Source: Candidatus Nanopelagicales bacterium
GTDB lineage: Bacteria > Actinomycetota > Actinomycetes > Nanopelagicales > Nanopelagicaceae
Assembly (NCBI GenBank): GCA_030830475.1
Contig: JAURMX010000035.1
Location: 36,682-100,681 of the forward strand
Length of the DNA: 64,000 nt
Direction of reading: 5' to 3'
Below the pieces are notes generated by a model. That model did not search any database and was not told the DNA's origin. It saw only the letters and a list, made by a program, of their open reading frames with translations. Below, in pieces: positions 28,710 to 38,049 of this stretch (its first letter is position 1; each line of letters opens with the position of its first letter). The position numbers and the translations under genes were made by a program.

Positions 28710-29582
28710 ATGAACCGTGAGATGGTAATTATCACTGGCATGAGCGGAGCGGGTCGTTCTACGGTTGCTCACTCCATGGAGGACCATGGCTGGTATGTAA
28801 TAGATAATTTGCCACCATCATTACTAAGTTCGGTTTTCGAAACTACTGAAAGAACCGCTGACAAAATAGCGGTGGTAATTGATGTAAGAGGCAGACAGCT
28901 ATTTGATGATCTAAACCGCTCTCTGGCCGATTTAGCAGAACGTGCAATTGCCCGCAAAATAATCTTTGTTGATGCTTCCGATGAGGTTTTAGTGCAACGT
29001 TTTGAATCATCTCGCAGACCACATCCTCTACAAGGGAATGATCGAATCGTTGATGGCATCGAGCGGGAAAGAGAGAAGTTGCGTGATCTGCGCTCTGGAG
29101 CAGATTTAGTGGTAGACACCGCTCAGCTAAATGTGCATCAACTTGAAAAGAAAATTTCTGAGTTATTTTCAACTGACGTTAGCGCCTCCTTGAAGGTCAA
29201 TGTACTTTCCTTTGGGTACAAATATGGATTGCCGGTTGATGCCGACCTAGTTATGGATTGCCGCTTCATCCCGAATCCACACTGGGACCCTGAGTTGCGA
29301 CCGAAAAATGGATTGGATTCTGAAGTAAGTAAAGCGGTGCTTGGCGCCGACACAGTAGGTGAGTTTTTGGATCGATATGTTGCATTGTTTCAAAGTATCA
29401 GCCGTGGTTACCTGCGTGAGGGCAAGAGGTACATAACTCTTGCGGTGGGATGTACTGGCGGAAAACATCGCAGCGTTGCTGTCGCAGAGGAGTTGGCAAA
29501 AAGAATTAATGGATCTTTAGTAGACAGCGAGCACTCGGTGTCTGCCCATGCCATACATAGAGATTTGGGTCGCGAGCGCTAA
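28710..29582 (+). CDS. rapZ: RapZ/YvcJ family nucleotide-binding regulator
   Basis: The 290-residue product has an N-terminal P-loop, GMSGAGRSTVAH (about 9-20), and the C-terminal RapZ domain with SFGYKYGLPVDADLVMDCRF, NPHWDPELR and GCTGGKHRSVAVAEEL. The P-loop lysine is replaced by Arg, as I recall for actinobacterial homologues. In enterobacteria RapZ binds small RNAs and controls amino-sugar synthesis; in actinobacteria the role is less clear, but the rapZ-yvcK-whiA order is conserved. GAGG lies about ten bases upstream. The stop overlaps yvcK by one base. Confidence 0.94.
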   Translation: MNREMVIITGMSGAGRSTVAHSMEDHGWYVIDNLPPSLLSSVFETTERTADKIAVVIDVRGRQLFDDLNRSLADLAERAIARKIIFVDASDEVLVQRFESSRRPHPLQGNDRIVDGIEREREKLRDLRSGADLVVDTAQLNVHQLEKKISELFSTDVSASLKVNVLSFGYKYGLPVDADLVMDCRFIPNPHWDPELRPKNGLDSEVSKAVLGADTVGEFLDRYVALFQSISRGYLREGKRYITLAVGCTGGKHRSVAVAEELAKRINGSLVDSEHSVSAHAIHRDLGRER

Positions 29583-30553
29583 TGACAGAAAATGCCTTTC
29601 AAACCAAAGTTGTCGCATTTGGCGGCGGACATGGTTTGGCGGCGACTTTATCCGCGCTAAGAAAAATAACCTCTGAGATCACAGCGATTGTCACAGTTGC
29701 TGACAATGGTGGTTCCAGTGGCAGATTGCGGGAAGAGTTCAAATCCTTACCACCTGGAGATTTACGTATGGCATTGGCCGCACTTTGTGGCGATGATGAA
29801 TGGGGTCGTAATTGGGCGGAGATAATGCAGTATCGATTCACCTCCGATGGTTCTTTAGATGGACATGCATTAGGAAATCTATTACTCACGGCGTTGTGGG
29901 ATAGAGATGGAGATCCGATACAAGGGTTGGATCGAGTTGGCGAACTTCTAAAGGTTGTTGGTCGAGTATTACCGATGGCGTTAGAGCCTCTTGATATAGA
30001 AGGTGTGTTCAGAAATTGGGAAGGGCAACATGTTATTCGTGGACAAACTGAGGTCGCTGTAAGTAAAGGAGCATTGGAGGAGCTGAGACTGATTCCTGAA
30101 AATCCAACAGCCACTAAAGAAGGGTTGCGCGCGATTGCTGAAGCTGATTTCATAACAATTGGACCAGGATCATGGTTTTCCAGTGTTTTGCCCCACGTTC
30201 TAGTCAAGCAGCAACTAACCGCTCTGATGGAATCAAAGGCAAAGAAAGTATTGATTTTAAATCTTGATGCATCAAACTTTCACTCAGGGGATGAGTTCGC
30301 CGGCAATTCACCAGCTGAGCATCTTCGTGTGCTGCAAAGATTTGCCCCAGGGCTTAAATGCGAGATTGCTTTGATAGATAGATCAATTGCCGAGCAAAAT
30401 GGGGCGTTAAATGAGTTAGAGGATTTAGTTGCGGATATGGGTGGCCGGGTTATTGTGGCCGATCTGGCATTAAATCCAGGCAGCAAACATCATGATCCTG
30501 CAAAATTATTTTCTGCTTTCAGCCACATTTTTGCTTCGGAGATGCTTAGATAA
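29582..30553 (+). CDS. yvcK: Gluconeogenesis factor YvcK (CofD-like)
   Basis: A 323-residue CofD-fold protein with the family motifs [17 protein letters not shown] at the start, [13 protein letters not shown] near 40, [12 protein letters not shown] near 57, [12 protein letters not shown] near 97, and the conserved [18 protein letters not shown] near residue 195. YvcK homologues bind UDP-GlcNAc and link central carbon flow to cell-wall synthesis. It lies between rapZ and whiA, as in most Gram-positive genomes. Confidence 0.94.
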   Translation: MTENAFQTKVVAFGGGHGLAATLSALRKITSEITAIVTVADNGGSSGRLREEFKSLPPGDLRMALAALCGDDEWGRNWAEIMQYRFTSDGSLDGHALGNLLLTALWDRDGDPIQGLDRVGELLKVVGRVLPMALEPLDIEGVFRNWEGQHVIRGQTEVAVSKGALEELRLIPENPTATKEGLRAIAEADFITIGPGSWFSSVLPHVLVKQQLTALMESKAKKVLILNLDASNFHSGDEFAGNSPAEHLRVLQRFAPGLKCEIALIDRSIAEQNGALNELEDLVADMGGRVIVADLALNPGSKHHDPAKLFSAFSHIFASEMLR

Positions 30554-30558
30554 CGCAC

Positions 30559-31536
30559 ATGGCAATGACCGCCTCAGTAAAAGATGAGTTAAGTCGACTC
30601 TCAATCTCAAAGCCTTGCTGTCGCAAGGCAGAGGTATCCGCAATTCTCAGATTTGCGGGCGGCCTGCATATTTCTGCGGGCAAAATTATGGTTGAAATCG
30701 AGTTAGACACCGCTCAGGCGGCGAGAAGAATTAGAAAAGATATTGCCGATATTTACGGTCATGAATCAGATTTAGCGGTAATTAGTGCTGGCGGATTACG
30801 AAAAGGAAGTCGATATTTAGTACGTGTTATAAAAGATGGTGATGCGTTAGCAAGACAAACTGGTTTAGTTGATTCTCATGGTCGTCCCGTCCGTGGATTG
30901 CCGCCACAGGTGGTTTCAGCTGGAATCTGTGATGCAGAAGCAGCTTGGCGTGGTGCATTTTTAGCGCATGGGTCACTGACCGAACCGGGCAGATCATCTG
31001 CTCTTGAGATTACCTGTCCTGGACCAGAAGCGGCACTTGCTTTAGTTGGAGCGGCTCGTCGTTTGAATATCACTGCAAAGGCGAGAGAGGTTCGCGGGGT
31101 TGATCGAGTTGTAATTCGCGATGGTGATGCAATCGGTGTTCTACTAACCAGACTTGGAGCACATGAAAGTGTGATGGCCTGGGAGGAAAGAAGGATGCGC
31201 CGAGAGGTGCGGGCCACCGCTAATCGCTTGGCAAATTTTGATGATGCAAACCTGCGCCGTTCTGCAAGAGCAGCTGTTGCTGCATCTGCGCGTGTGCAAC
31301 GCGCGATGGAGATTTTGGGCGAGGAGATTCCTGATCATCTTCGTGAAGCGGGCCAACTTCGGATTACCCATGGGCAGGCCAGTCTGGAGGAGTTAGGTTC
31401 TCTTTCAACTCCACCCATGACCAAAGATGCTATCGCTGGAAGGATCCGTAGATTGCTGGCGATGGCGGATAAGCGTGCAGCGGAGCTGGGAATTCCAGAT
31501 ACCGAGGCCGGGCTCTCGCCTGACCTGCTTAATTAA
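30559..31536 (+). CDS. whiA: WhiA, DNA-binding regulator
   Basis: A 325-residue protein with an N-terminal LAGLIDADG-like fold lacking nuclease activity (about 20-180) and a C-terminal helix-turn-helix (about 245-320, [23 protein letters not shown]). In sporulating actinobacteria WhiA controls division genes with WhiB; it is also kept in non-sporulating species. The start is either ATG 30559 or ATG 30565; TAGATA precedes the first by six bases, a near-match to the leaderless pattern but lacking the final T. Confidence 0.94.
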   Translation: MAMTASVKDELSRLSISKPCCRKAEVSAILRFAGGLHISAGKIMVEIELDTAQAARRIRKDIADIYGHESDLAVISAGGLRKGSRYLVRVIKDGDALARQTGLVDSHGRPVRGLPPQVVSAGICDAEAAWRGAFLAHGSLTEPGRSSALEITCPGPEAALALVGAARRLNITAKAREVRGVDRVVIRDGDAIGVLLTRLGAHESVMAWEERRMRREVRATANRLANFDDANLRRSARAAVAASARVQRAMEILGEEIPDHLREAGQLRITHGQASLEELGSLSTPPMTKDAIAGRIRRLLAMADKRAAELGIPDTEAGLSPDLLN

Positions 31537-31545
31537 CTCGACTGA

Positions 31546-31580
31546 TAGTATTTGCCTCGAGTCCACAAGGTCGTGGCAAA
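31546..31580 (+). promoter_or_regulatory. Candidate promoter element and dyad upstream of gap
   Basis: TAGTAT at 31546-31551 is a good -10 sequence, giving a start near 31558. Just after it, CCAC (31563-31566) and GTGG (31573-31576), and the outer TTTG/CAAA (31551-31554, 31577-31580), can form a bulged hairpin that would lie at the 5' end of the roughly 65-base gap leader or act as an operator. No clear -35 is present. Confidence 0.35.
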
Positions 31581-31597
31581 CAATAAATTTCGATTGA

Positions 31598-32635
<1,038 letters not shown>

Positions 32636-32642
32636 ATCTTTT

Positions 32643-32648
32643 TAGGTT
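32643..32648 (+). promoter_or_regulatory. -10 box TAGGTT ahead of pgk
   Basis: TAGGTT is followed by seven bases and the pgk ATG at 32656, within the 20-base gap after gap. It suggests that pgk can be transcribed from its own leaderless start in addition to read-through. Confidence 0.45.
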
Positions 32649-32655
32649 CTCTCCA

Positions 32656-33864
32656 ATGACCGCGGATATCAAGGGTTTGGCTGCGCTCGAAGTTAGCAAC
32701 AAGACAGTTCTGCTTCGCTGTGATTTAAATGTGCCATTGAAGGATGATGGATCAGGCAATCGAGTAATTACCGATGATGGTCGAATTAGAGCATCGTTGC
32801 CCACAATTAATGCATTGCTCTCTGCGGGGGCAGCTCTGGTAATCGTGGCCCATCTGGGTCGGCCTAAAGGCGAGAGAAAGCCAGAGCTATCACTGGCTCC
32901 AGTCGCTAAACGGCTCGAGGAGTTATTGGGAAGGTCAGTTGTATTTGCAACAGATGTCGTGGGAGAGAGCGCAGCCAATGCTGTGCGTGCGTTGAAACCC
33001 GGCGGAGTGGTTTTATTAGAAAATGTCAGATATGAAGCGGCCGAAACCAGCAAAGATGAATCAGAGCGAGCAGTGTTTGCCAGCAAGCTATCTGCCTTTG
33101 CTGAAGTATATGTAGGTGATGGTTTTGGCGCGGTGCATCGCAAGCATGCATCGGTTTATGAAGCCGCTAGAAATCTACCTCATGCTGCGGGAAATCTAAT
33201 CTCAGCAGAGGTAGAGGTTCTTAAGAAACTTACCCAATCGCCAGAGCGGCCTTACGGAGTAGTTCTGGGTGGCGCCAAGGTTTCCGACAAAATAGGAGTT
33301 ATCAGCAATCTGCTGGATAAGGTAAATATGCTCGCTATTGGTGGCGGGATGGTTTTCACATTCCTTGCCGCACAAGGTAAGGAAATCGGCACCTCTTTAG
33401 TCGAAACTGATTCAATTCCATTAGTAAAAGAGCTGCTCGAAAGAGCAAGACAATTGGGTGTTGAGGTTCTTTTGCCGAGCGATATTGTGGTTGCCCCTGC
33501 TTTTGCAAATGAATCTCCGAAGGTTGTTTCAGTAGATGAAATTCCAGCGGATCAAATGGGTTTGGATATTGGACCCAAGAGCGCAGAGGCGTTTTCTACA
33601 GCAATTAAGAGTTGCAAAACCGTCTTTTGGAACGGACCTATGGGTGTTTTCGAATTCTCAAACTTTGCTGCTGGCACCAAAGCGGTGGCACAGGCTTTAA
33701 CTCAAGTAAGTGGACTTTCTGTTGTTGGCGGTGGAGATTCTGCTGCAGCGGTGCGTGCCTTGGGCTTTAAAGATGATGAGTTTGGATACATTTCAACCGG
33801 TGGTGGAGCTTCCCTAGAGTATCTAGAGGGCAAAGAACTTCCCGGGTTAACCGCACTGCTTTAA
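32656..33864 (+). CDS. pgk: Phosphoglycerate kinase
   Basis: Pgk makes ATP and 3-phosphoglycerate from 1,3-bisphosphoglycerate. The 402-residue protein shows [10 protein letters not shown] near residue 15, VAHLGRPKG, the [14 protein letters not shown] segment, [14 protein letters not shown] in the hinge region and the nucleotide loop GPMGVFEF and [11 protein letters not shown] in the C-terminal domain. The [11 protein letters not shown] sequence has Val where many species have Ala or Ser. Length is normal. Confidence 0.97.
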   Translation: MTADIKGLAALEVSNKTVLLRCDLNVPLKDDGSGNRVITDDGRIRASLPTINALLSAGAALVIVAHLGRPKGERKPELSLAPVAKRLEELLGRSVVFATDVVGESAANAVRALKPGGVVLLENVRYEAAETSKDESERAVFASKLSAFAEVYVGDGFGAVHRKHASVYEAARNLPHAAGNLISAEVEVLKKLTQSPERPYGVVLGGAKVSDKIGVISNLLDKVNMLAIGGGMVFTFLAAQGKEIGTSLVETDSIPLVKELLERARQLGVEVLLPSDIVVAPAFANESPKVVSVDEIPADQMGLDIGPKSAEAFSTAIKSCKTVFWNGPMGVFEFSNFAAGTKAVAQALTQVSGLSVVGGGDSAAAVRALGFKDDEFGYISTGGGASLEYLEGKELPGLTALL

Positions 33865-33890
33865 TCCGTATCACAACATTAGGAGAGAAG

Positions 33891-34667
33891 ATGTCACGAA
33901 AGCCACTCATCGCAGGTAACTGGAAGATGAACTTGAATCATCTGGAGGCAATCGCCGTTACACAAAAGCTGGCTTACTCTCTTGAGGATCGTGACTTTGA
34001 TGCGGTTGATGTTGTGGTCCTTCCGCCATTTACCGATATCCGCTCTGTTCAAACTTTAGTAGACGGAGATCGTTTGAAACTCTCATACGGAGCTCAAGAT
34101 GTATCACCAGAGAAGTCAGGCGCCTTCACTGGAGATATTTCTGGCAGCATGTTGAAGAAATTGGATTGCAGTTATGTTGTTGTAGGCCACTCTGAGCGGC
34201 GCGCAATTCACAATGAAGGTGATGAACTAATCAACAAGAAAATTAGAGCGGTATTGGAAAATGAAATGACTCCGATATTTTGCATCGGAGAAGAGTTATC
34301 AATTCGTGAATCCGGTACTCATGTGCAGCATGTTTTAAATCAAGTTCGAGAAGGTCTTAAGGGTTTTCATAAGCCAGAGTTAAAGAAGATTGTCTTTGCT
34401 TATGAACCGGTTTGGGCTATTGGAACTGGAAAGACCGCAACCCCGGAAGATGCTCAAGAGGTTTGTGGCGCTATTAGAACTGAATTGGCAAAGATTGGTA
34501 GCGAGGAGATTGCCGGGAATGCTCGAATCCTTTATGGAGGCTCTGTTAAATCTGCGAATATCGTGGAGATAATGAAGCAGCCAGATGTCGATGGAGCTTT
34601 AGTTGGTGGAGCTAGCCTCGACCCTGAGGAGTTTGCCCGCATCTGTAAATTCCATCGCGTCCTCTAG
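33891..34667 (+). CDS. tpiA: Triosephosphate isomerase
   Basis: TpiA interconverts dihydroxyacetone phosphate and glyceraldehyde 3-phosphate. The 258-residue TIM barrel has the N-terminal GNWKMN motif with catalytic Lys, His100 in VVVGHSERR, Glu172 in [15 protein letters not shown] and the phosphate loop [17 protein letters not shown] lies well spaced before the ATG. Confidence 0.97.
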   Translation: MSRKPLIAGNWKMNLNHLEAIAVTQKLAYSLEDRDFDAVDVVVLPPFTDIRSVQTLVDGDRLKLSYGAQDVSPEKSGAFTGDISGSMLKKLDCSYVVVGHSERRAIHNEGDELINKKIRAVLENEMTPIFCIGEELSIRESGTHVQHVLNQVREGLKGFHKPELKKIVFAYEPVWAIGTGKTATPEDAQEVCGAIRTELAKIGSEEIAGNARILYGGSVKSANIVEIMKQPDVDGALVGGASLDPEEFARICKFHRVL

Positions 34668-34707
34668 AGGCTGATCGGGCTGGTTCCGGCAATGCGGTGA
34701 TTGGTGA

Positions 34708-34748
34708 GGGGATTGGGTAGTATTGGCCCTCTTCGGGAAACAAATCCC
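34708..34748 (+). promoter_or_regulatory. Weak hairpin between tpiA and secG
   Basis: GGGATT near 34709-34714 is complementary to AATCCC at 34743-34748, with CCC/GGG able to pair inside the loop. There is no U-tract. The 119-base gap contains no other clear signal except the secG ribosome binding site AAGGAG at 34775-34780. Confidence 0.2.
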
Positions 34749-34786
34749 ATGTCCGATATTTATTAGGTAGCAACAAGGAGCGTGTC

Positions 34787-35014
34787 GTGTCTTTAGCACT
34801 ATCAATTCTGCTGGTGATCTCCAGCATCTTGATGATTCTTCTAGTTTTGCTCCACAAAGGTAAGGGCAGTGGGTTGTCAGACCTATTTGGTGGCGGAATG
34901 TCCTCGACCTATGGGGGATCCTCTGTAGTTGAGAAGAATTTGGACCGCATTACCATCGTCGTGGGCGGCATTTGGTTTGCTACGGTAATAGCACTTGGTT
35001 TAGTTCTAAAATAA
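34787..35014 (+). CDS. secG: Protein translocase subunit SecG
   Basis: A 75-residue membrane protein with two hydrophobic segments (about 3-20 and 50-72) separated by a glycine-serine-rich cytoplasmic loop (KGKGSGLSDLFGGGMSSTYGG). SecG assists SecYE in protein export. The GTG start has AAGGAG six bases upstream. SecG after tpiA is a conserved actinobacterial arrangement. Confidence 0.93.
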   Translation: MSLALSILLVISSILMILLVLLHKGKGSGLSDLFGGGMSSTYGGSSVVEKNLDRITIVVGGIWFATVIALGLVLK

Positions 35015-35065
35015 AATTTAATTCCCAAATAAGATTATCAATCAGTTAGACCTTAAGGAGAAAAA

Positions 35066-35413
35066 ATGGCTGGTGGAAGCGCAATCCGTGGTTCCCGTGT
35101 CGGCGCTGGCCCAATGGGCGAGGCTGAACGCGGCGAGGCTATTGCTCGTTTCCGAGTTTCATATTGGTGCTTGAATGGCCATGAAACCAAACCATCATTT
35201 GCAGAGGATGGAACTGTTGTAGTTCCAGATGAATGGGATTGCCCACGTTGTGGTTTTCCTGCTGGTCGCGATAAAAACAATCCACCCTCACCGATAAAGA
35301 ATGAGCCATACAAAACCCACTTGGCTTACGTTAAAGAGCGTCGCACAGAGGCTGAATCAAAGAAGATTTTGGAAGCCGCTCTGAAAAAATTGCGTGGCGA
35401 GGATGAAGATTAA
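35066..35413 (+). CDS. rbpA: RNA polymerase-binding protein RbpA
   Basis: RbpA binds the principal sigma factor and RNA polymerase and stabilises open complexes; it is specific to actinobacteria. The 115-residue product matches in order: N-terminal tail MAGGSAIRGSRVGAGPMGE, core with possible zinc ligands in YWCLNGHE and WDCPRCGFPAG, and the C-terminal sigma-interaction helix (THLAYVKERRTEAESKKILEAAL). AAGGAG precedes the ATG. The last four bases overlap the end of pgi on the other strand. Confidence 0.95.
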   Translation: MAGGSAIRGSRVGAGPMGEAERGEAIARFRVSYWCLNGHETKPSFAEDGTVVVPDEWDCPRCGFPAGRDKNNPPSPIKNEPYKTHLAYVKERRTEAESKKILEAALKKLRGEDED

Positions 35414-36930
35414 AGGCTGCGCGCCGCTTGCAATAACTCTCTGATTCCCATCTGACGGTTTTTTAGATGAAATCTGATGGTTGGGAAATTTCTAGAGATC
35501 AAGGCTTCGTTGTCACCAAGCGCCTGAGCCATAATCAAAGTTTCAAAACCATAGCTCTGGCCAAAAATTGGCCAAGTCAAATTGGTGTGGCCGGTGATCT
35601 GAATAAAGGACCCCAACTTTGGTCCACCTTTGTGAAACTGGCCAGTGGAGTGCAGGAATCTTGGGCCCCAACCAAAGGTAGTTGGCTTCTTGGCGGCTTG
35701 CTCAATCAAATTTCGCAACTCTGAAATTTCATCATCAACGCCCCGGTGCAAATAAGCCATAATCGCTAGATAACCTGCAGCATTTGAAATCGACTCTGCC
35801 AAGTATTCAGTTAATGAACCATGTTGTGCCGCAGCGAAAACCTCAACATTTTCCGTAGCAAATACGGGATCAGTTGTCACCGTTCCTGAACCAAACCATC
35901 TTGAAAGCAGGGCAGAGGTTTTCTCTTTCGCTTCGGTGACATTGGGCTGATTAAAAGGATCTACCTGTAAAAGATAACTGGTTAAAGCGGTTACCCACTC
36001 CCAAAAAATGAACTGTTCGCCCAGAGATCCGCTCACATCATGCTCGCCCATGCCATCAAAACCAATTACTGGGAAAAAGGGATTCGCAAAGGCGTTAATT
36101 ACTACTGGCAGAACACCTTTTTCATCCTTGCCGGTGGACTCAGCAATTAGCTGCTCAATCCAATCTCCCAATCCGGGCAAAGATTTAGAGTTATTAGCAA
36201 TGCCGAAGTAGGCAAACTTTTTAGTAGCAAGAGCCGCAGCAACCTTGACCGCGTTGGAATCTGGTTTAGCGAACTCTAAAGCGGCAGCGTAAGCATCATC
36301 AATTAATACGGAAACATCTACGCCGATCAGAGCTGCAGGTGTTAGACCAAAGGCGCTCAGCGCGCTAAATCTTCCGCCAACATTTGGATCTGCATTAATG
36401 ACGCGGTAACCACTCTCTCTGGCCGCCTTGTCTAAAGGAGAGCCGGGATCTGTGACAACAACTAGATGATTAACTGGATTCAATCCCTGCTTTATCAACT
36501 GCTGTTCAGCTGCAAGCTTCTGGGAGGCGGTTTCAACTGTGGAGCCAGATTTTGATCCGATGATGAAACAGGTGTTACTCAAATCCTGATTCAAAACCTC
36601 ACTGACATGTTCTGGATCTGTGGAATCCAGGACCGTCAACTTTTTCTGATAAGTAGCTGCGATAACCTCCGGCGCCAACGAGGATCCACCCATGCCGCAC
36701 AAAACGAAATTTCCATGTTTTAGTTCGCGGGACCAGGCGGATAACGCATCCAATAAGGGGAGTAATTCCCGTGAACTTTCGGGGAGATCTATCCAGTTCA
36801 ACCTGATGGAGGCCTCGGCCTGAGCAGCTGAACCCCAAATACTGGAATCCTTTTTTGCCAATCTCTCCGTGATCAGGTTCAGATCTTGATAGTGCTCTCG
36901 CCCAACAGCGAAGCCCTTGATTTGAATCAT
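35410..36930 (-). CDS. pgi: Glucose-6-phosphate isomerase (Tal-Pgi-type)
   Basis: A 506-residue sugar isomerase interconverting glucose 6-phosphate and fructose 6-phosphate. Two SIS domains are visible: VLCGMGGSSLAPEV and GSKSGSTVETASQ in the first, and FGLTPAALIGVDV, GMGEHDVSGSLGEQ and TGHTNLTWPIFGQSYGFETL later. The pattern resembles the isomerase half of bifunctional transaldolase/phosphoglucose isomerases more than classical E. coli Pgi. I start at the ATG ending at 36930, which overlaps the tal stop as ATGA; an upstream ATG at 36972 would read 14 unrelated residues inside tal. Confidence 0.9.
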   Translation of the reverse strand: MIQIKGFAVGREHYQDLNLITERLAKKDSSIWGSAAQAEASIRLNWIDLPESSRELLPLLDALSAWSRELKHGNFVLCGMGGSSLAPEVIAATYQKKLTVLDSTDPEHVSEVLNQDLSNTCFIIGSKSGSTVETASQKLAAEQQLIKQGLNPVNHLVVVTDPGSPLDKAARESGYRVINADPNVGGRFSALSAFGLTPAALIGVDVSVLIDDAYAAALEFAKPDSNAVKVAAALATKKFAYFGIANNSKSLPGLGDWIEQLIAESTGKDEKGVLPVVINAFANPFFPVIGFDGMGEHDVSGSLGEQFIFWEWVTALTSYLLQVDPFNQPNVTEAKEKTSALLSRWFGSGTVTTDPVFATENVEVFAAAQHGSLTEYLAESISNAAGYLAIMAYLHRGVDDEISELRNLIEQAAKKPTTFGWGPRFLHSTGQFHKGGPKLGSFIQITGHTNLTWPIFGQSYGFETLIMAQALGDNEALISRNFPTIRFHLKNRQMGIRELLQAARSL

Positions 36931-38039
36931 TTTGCCGCAACCGTCTCTACAGTCGCAATGAGATCCAGCCAAGGTTTGATGAATTTATCAATTCCCTCAA
37001 CCTCTAGACGGTTAGCCACATCCTGGATATCGATAGCAAAAGAGGAAACCTTCTTTATGACATCCGCAGCATCTTGATAGCGGTTGGTGATGGTGTTGCC
37101 TTTAAAACTTCCATTATCCCTAACCGCAATAAGTGTTGGCTCTGGCATGGTATTTACCGTTAATGGAGCGATTAACTCTAAAACATAAAGGGTGGGGTCA
37201 TACGCCGGGTCTTTTACCCCGGTAGAAGCCCAAAGTGGACGTTGGATTTGTGCCCCGGCTGCCGCGAGCTTCTGCCATCTTGGTGAATGGAGCACATTTT
37301 CAAAGTGTTGATATGCCAAGCGTGCATTAGCAACAGCTGCTTTGCCCAACAGATTTTGAGCGACTGGATCTTGATGTGTTTTCAACTTGGGATCAATATC
37401 GGTATCTACTCGACTAACGAAAAACGAAGCCACCGAATGGATGCCTGAAACCGGAAGGTTATTCGCCATGCGATCTTCGAGACCTGAGATGAAAGCCTCC
37501 AAAACCTCTACATAGCGAGGAACTGAGAAAATAATTGTTACATTAACGCTGATTCCTTCAGAGATCAGGGCGCGAATGGCAGGGATACCCTCAATGGTGG
37601 CGGGCACCTTGATCAAAACATTGTTGCGCGACACCTTTTCCCAAAGCTCTTTAGCTTGTTTGATGGTGCCTACAGTATCTCTGGCTAATCTAGGGTCTAC
37701 CTCAATACTTACTCTTCCATCAACGCCATTGGTGCGTTCGTATATAGGTAAAAACAAGTCACATGCTTGAGCCACATCAGCAGTTGTTAACTCATTAATA
37801 ATTTCCTCTGCGCCCAAACCTTTCTTAGCCAAGTTGGCTATATCTGCAGCATATAAAGAGGAGTTGGCAATCGCCGAGGAAAAGATTGCTGGATTTGTTG
37901 TAACGCCAAGAACAGACTCCTGCTTAATCAAACCATCTAAATTTCTTGATTTACCATCGACAACCAGCCGCTCTCTAGATAAATCATCTAGCCAGATCGA
38001 GGTCCCCGCTTCAGTGATTTGTTGCAGAATCTGATGCAT
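36927..38039 (-). CDS. tal: Transaldolase
   Basis: Transaldolase moves a dihydroxyacetone unit between sugar phosphates in the non-oxidative pentose phosphate pathway. The 370-residue product has the SIWLDDLSRERL start, GVTTNPAIF, the barrel motifs VSIEVDPRLA and VLIKVPATIEGI (with the region of the Schiff-base lysine also in ASTGVKDP). The ATG ending at 38039 is chosen: the conserved protein begins there and AAGGG lies upstream; a longer frame would run into tkt. It is coupled to pgi by a four-base overlap. Confidence 0.94.
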   Translation of the reverse strand: MHQILQQITEAGTSIWLDDLSRERLVVDGKSRNLDGLIKQESVLGVTTNPAIFSSAIANSSLYAADIANLAKKGLGAEEIINELTTADVAQACDLFLPIYERTNGVDGRVSIEVDPRLARDTVGTIKQAKELWEKVSRNNVLIKVPATIEGIPAIRALISEGISVNVTIIFSVPRYVEVLEAFISGLEDRMANNLPVSGIHSVASFFVSRVDTDIDPKLKTHQDPVAQNLLGKAAVANARLAYQHFENVLHSPRWQKLAAAGAQIQRPLWASTGVKDPAYDPTLYVLELIAPLTVNTMPEPTLIAVRDNGSFKGNTITNRYQDAADVIKKVSSFAIDIQDVANRLEVEGIDKFIKPWLDLIATVETVAAK

Positions 38040-38049
38040 CTTGCGCCCT

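Noticed and set aside
29599..30207. 202-codon open frame antisense to yvcK
   Set aside because: Shadow of a strongly supported gene; the translation is Ser/Pro/Arg-rich with no motif and no start signal.
36931..36972. Longer pgi starting at 36972
   Set aside because: It would read 14 residues inside tal. The ATG ending at 36930 overlaps the tal stop as ATGA, the junction type used throughout the window.
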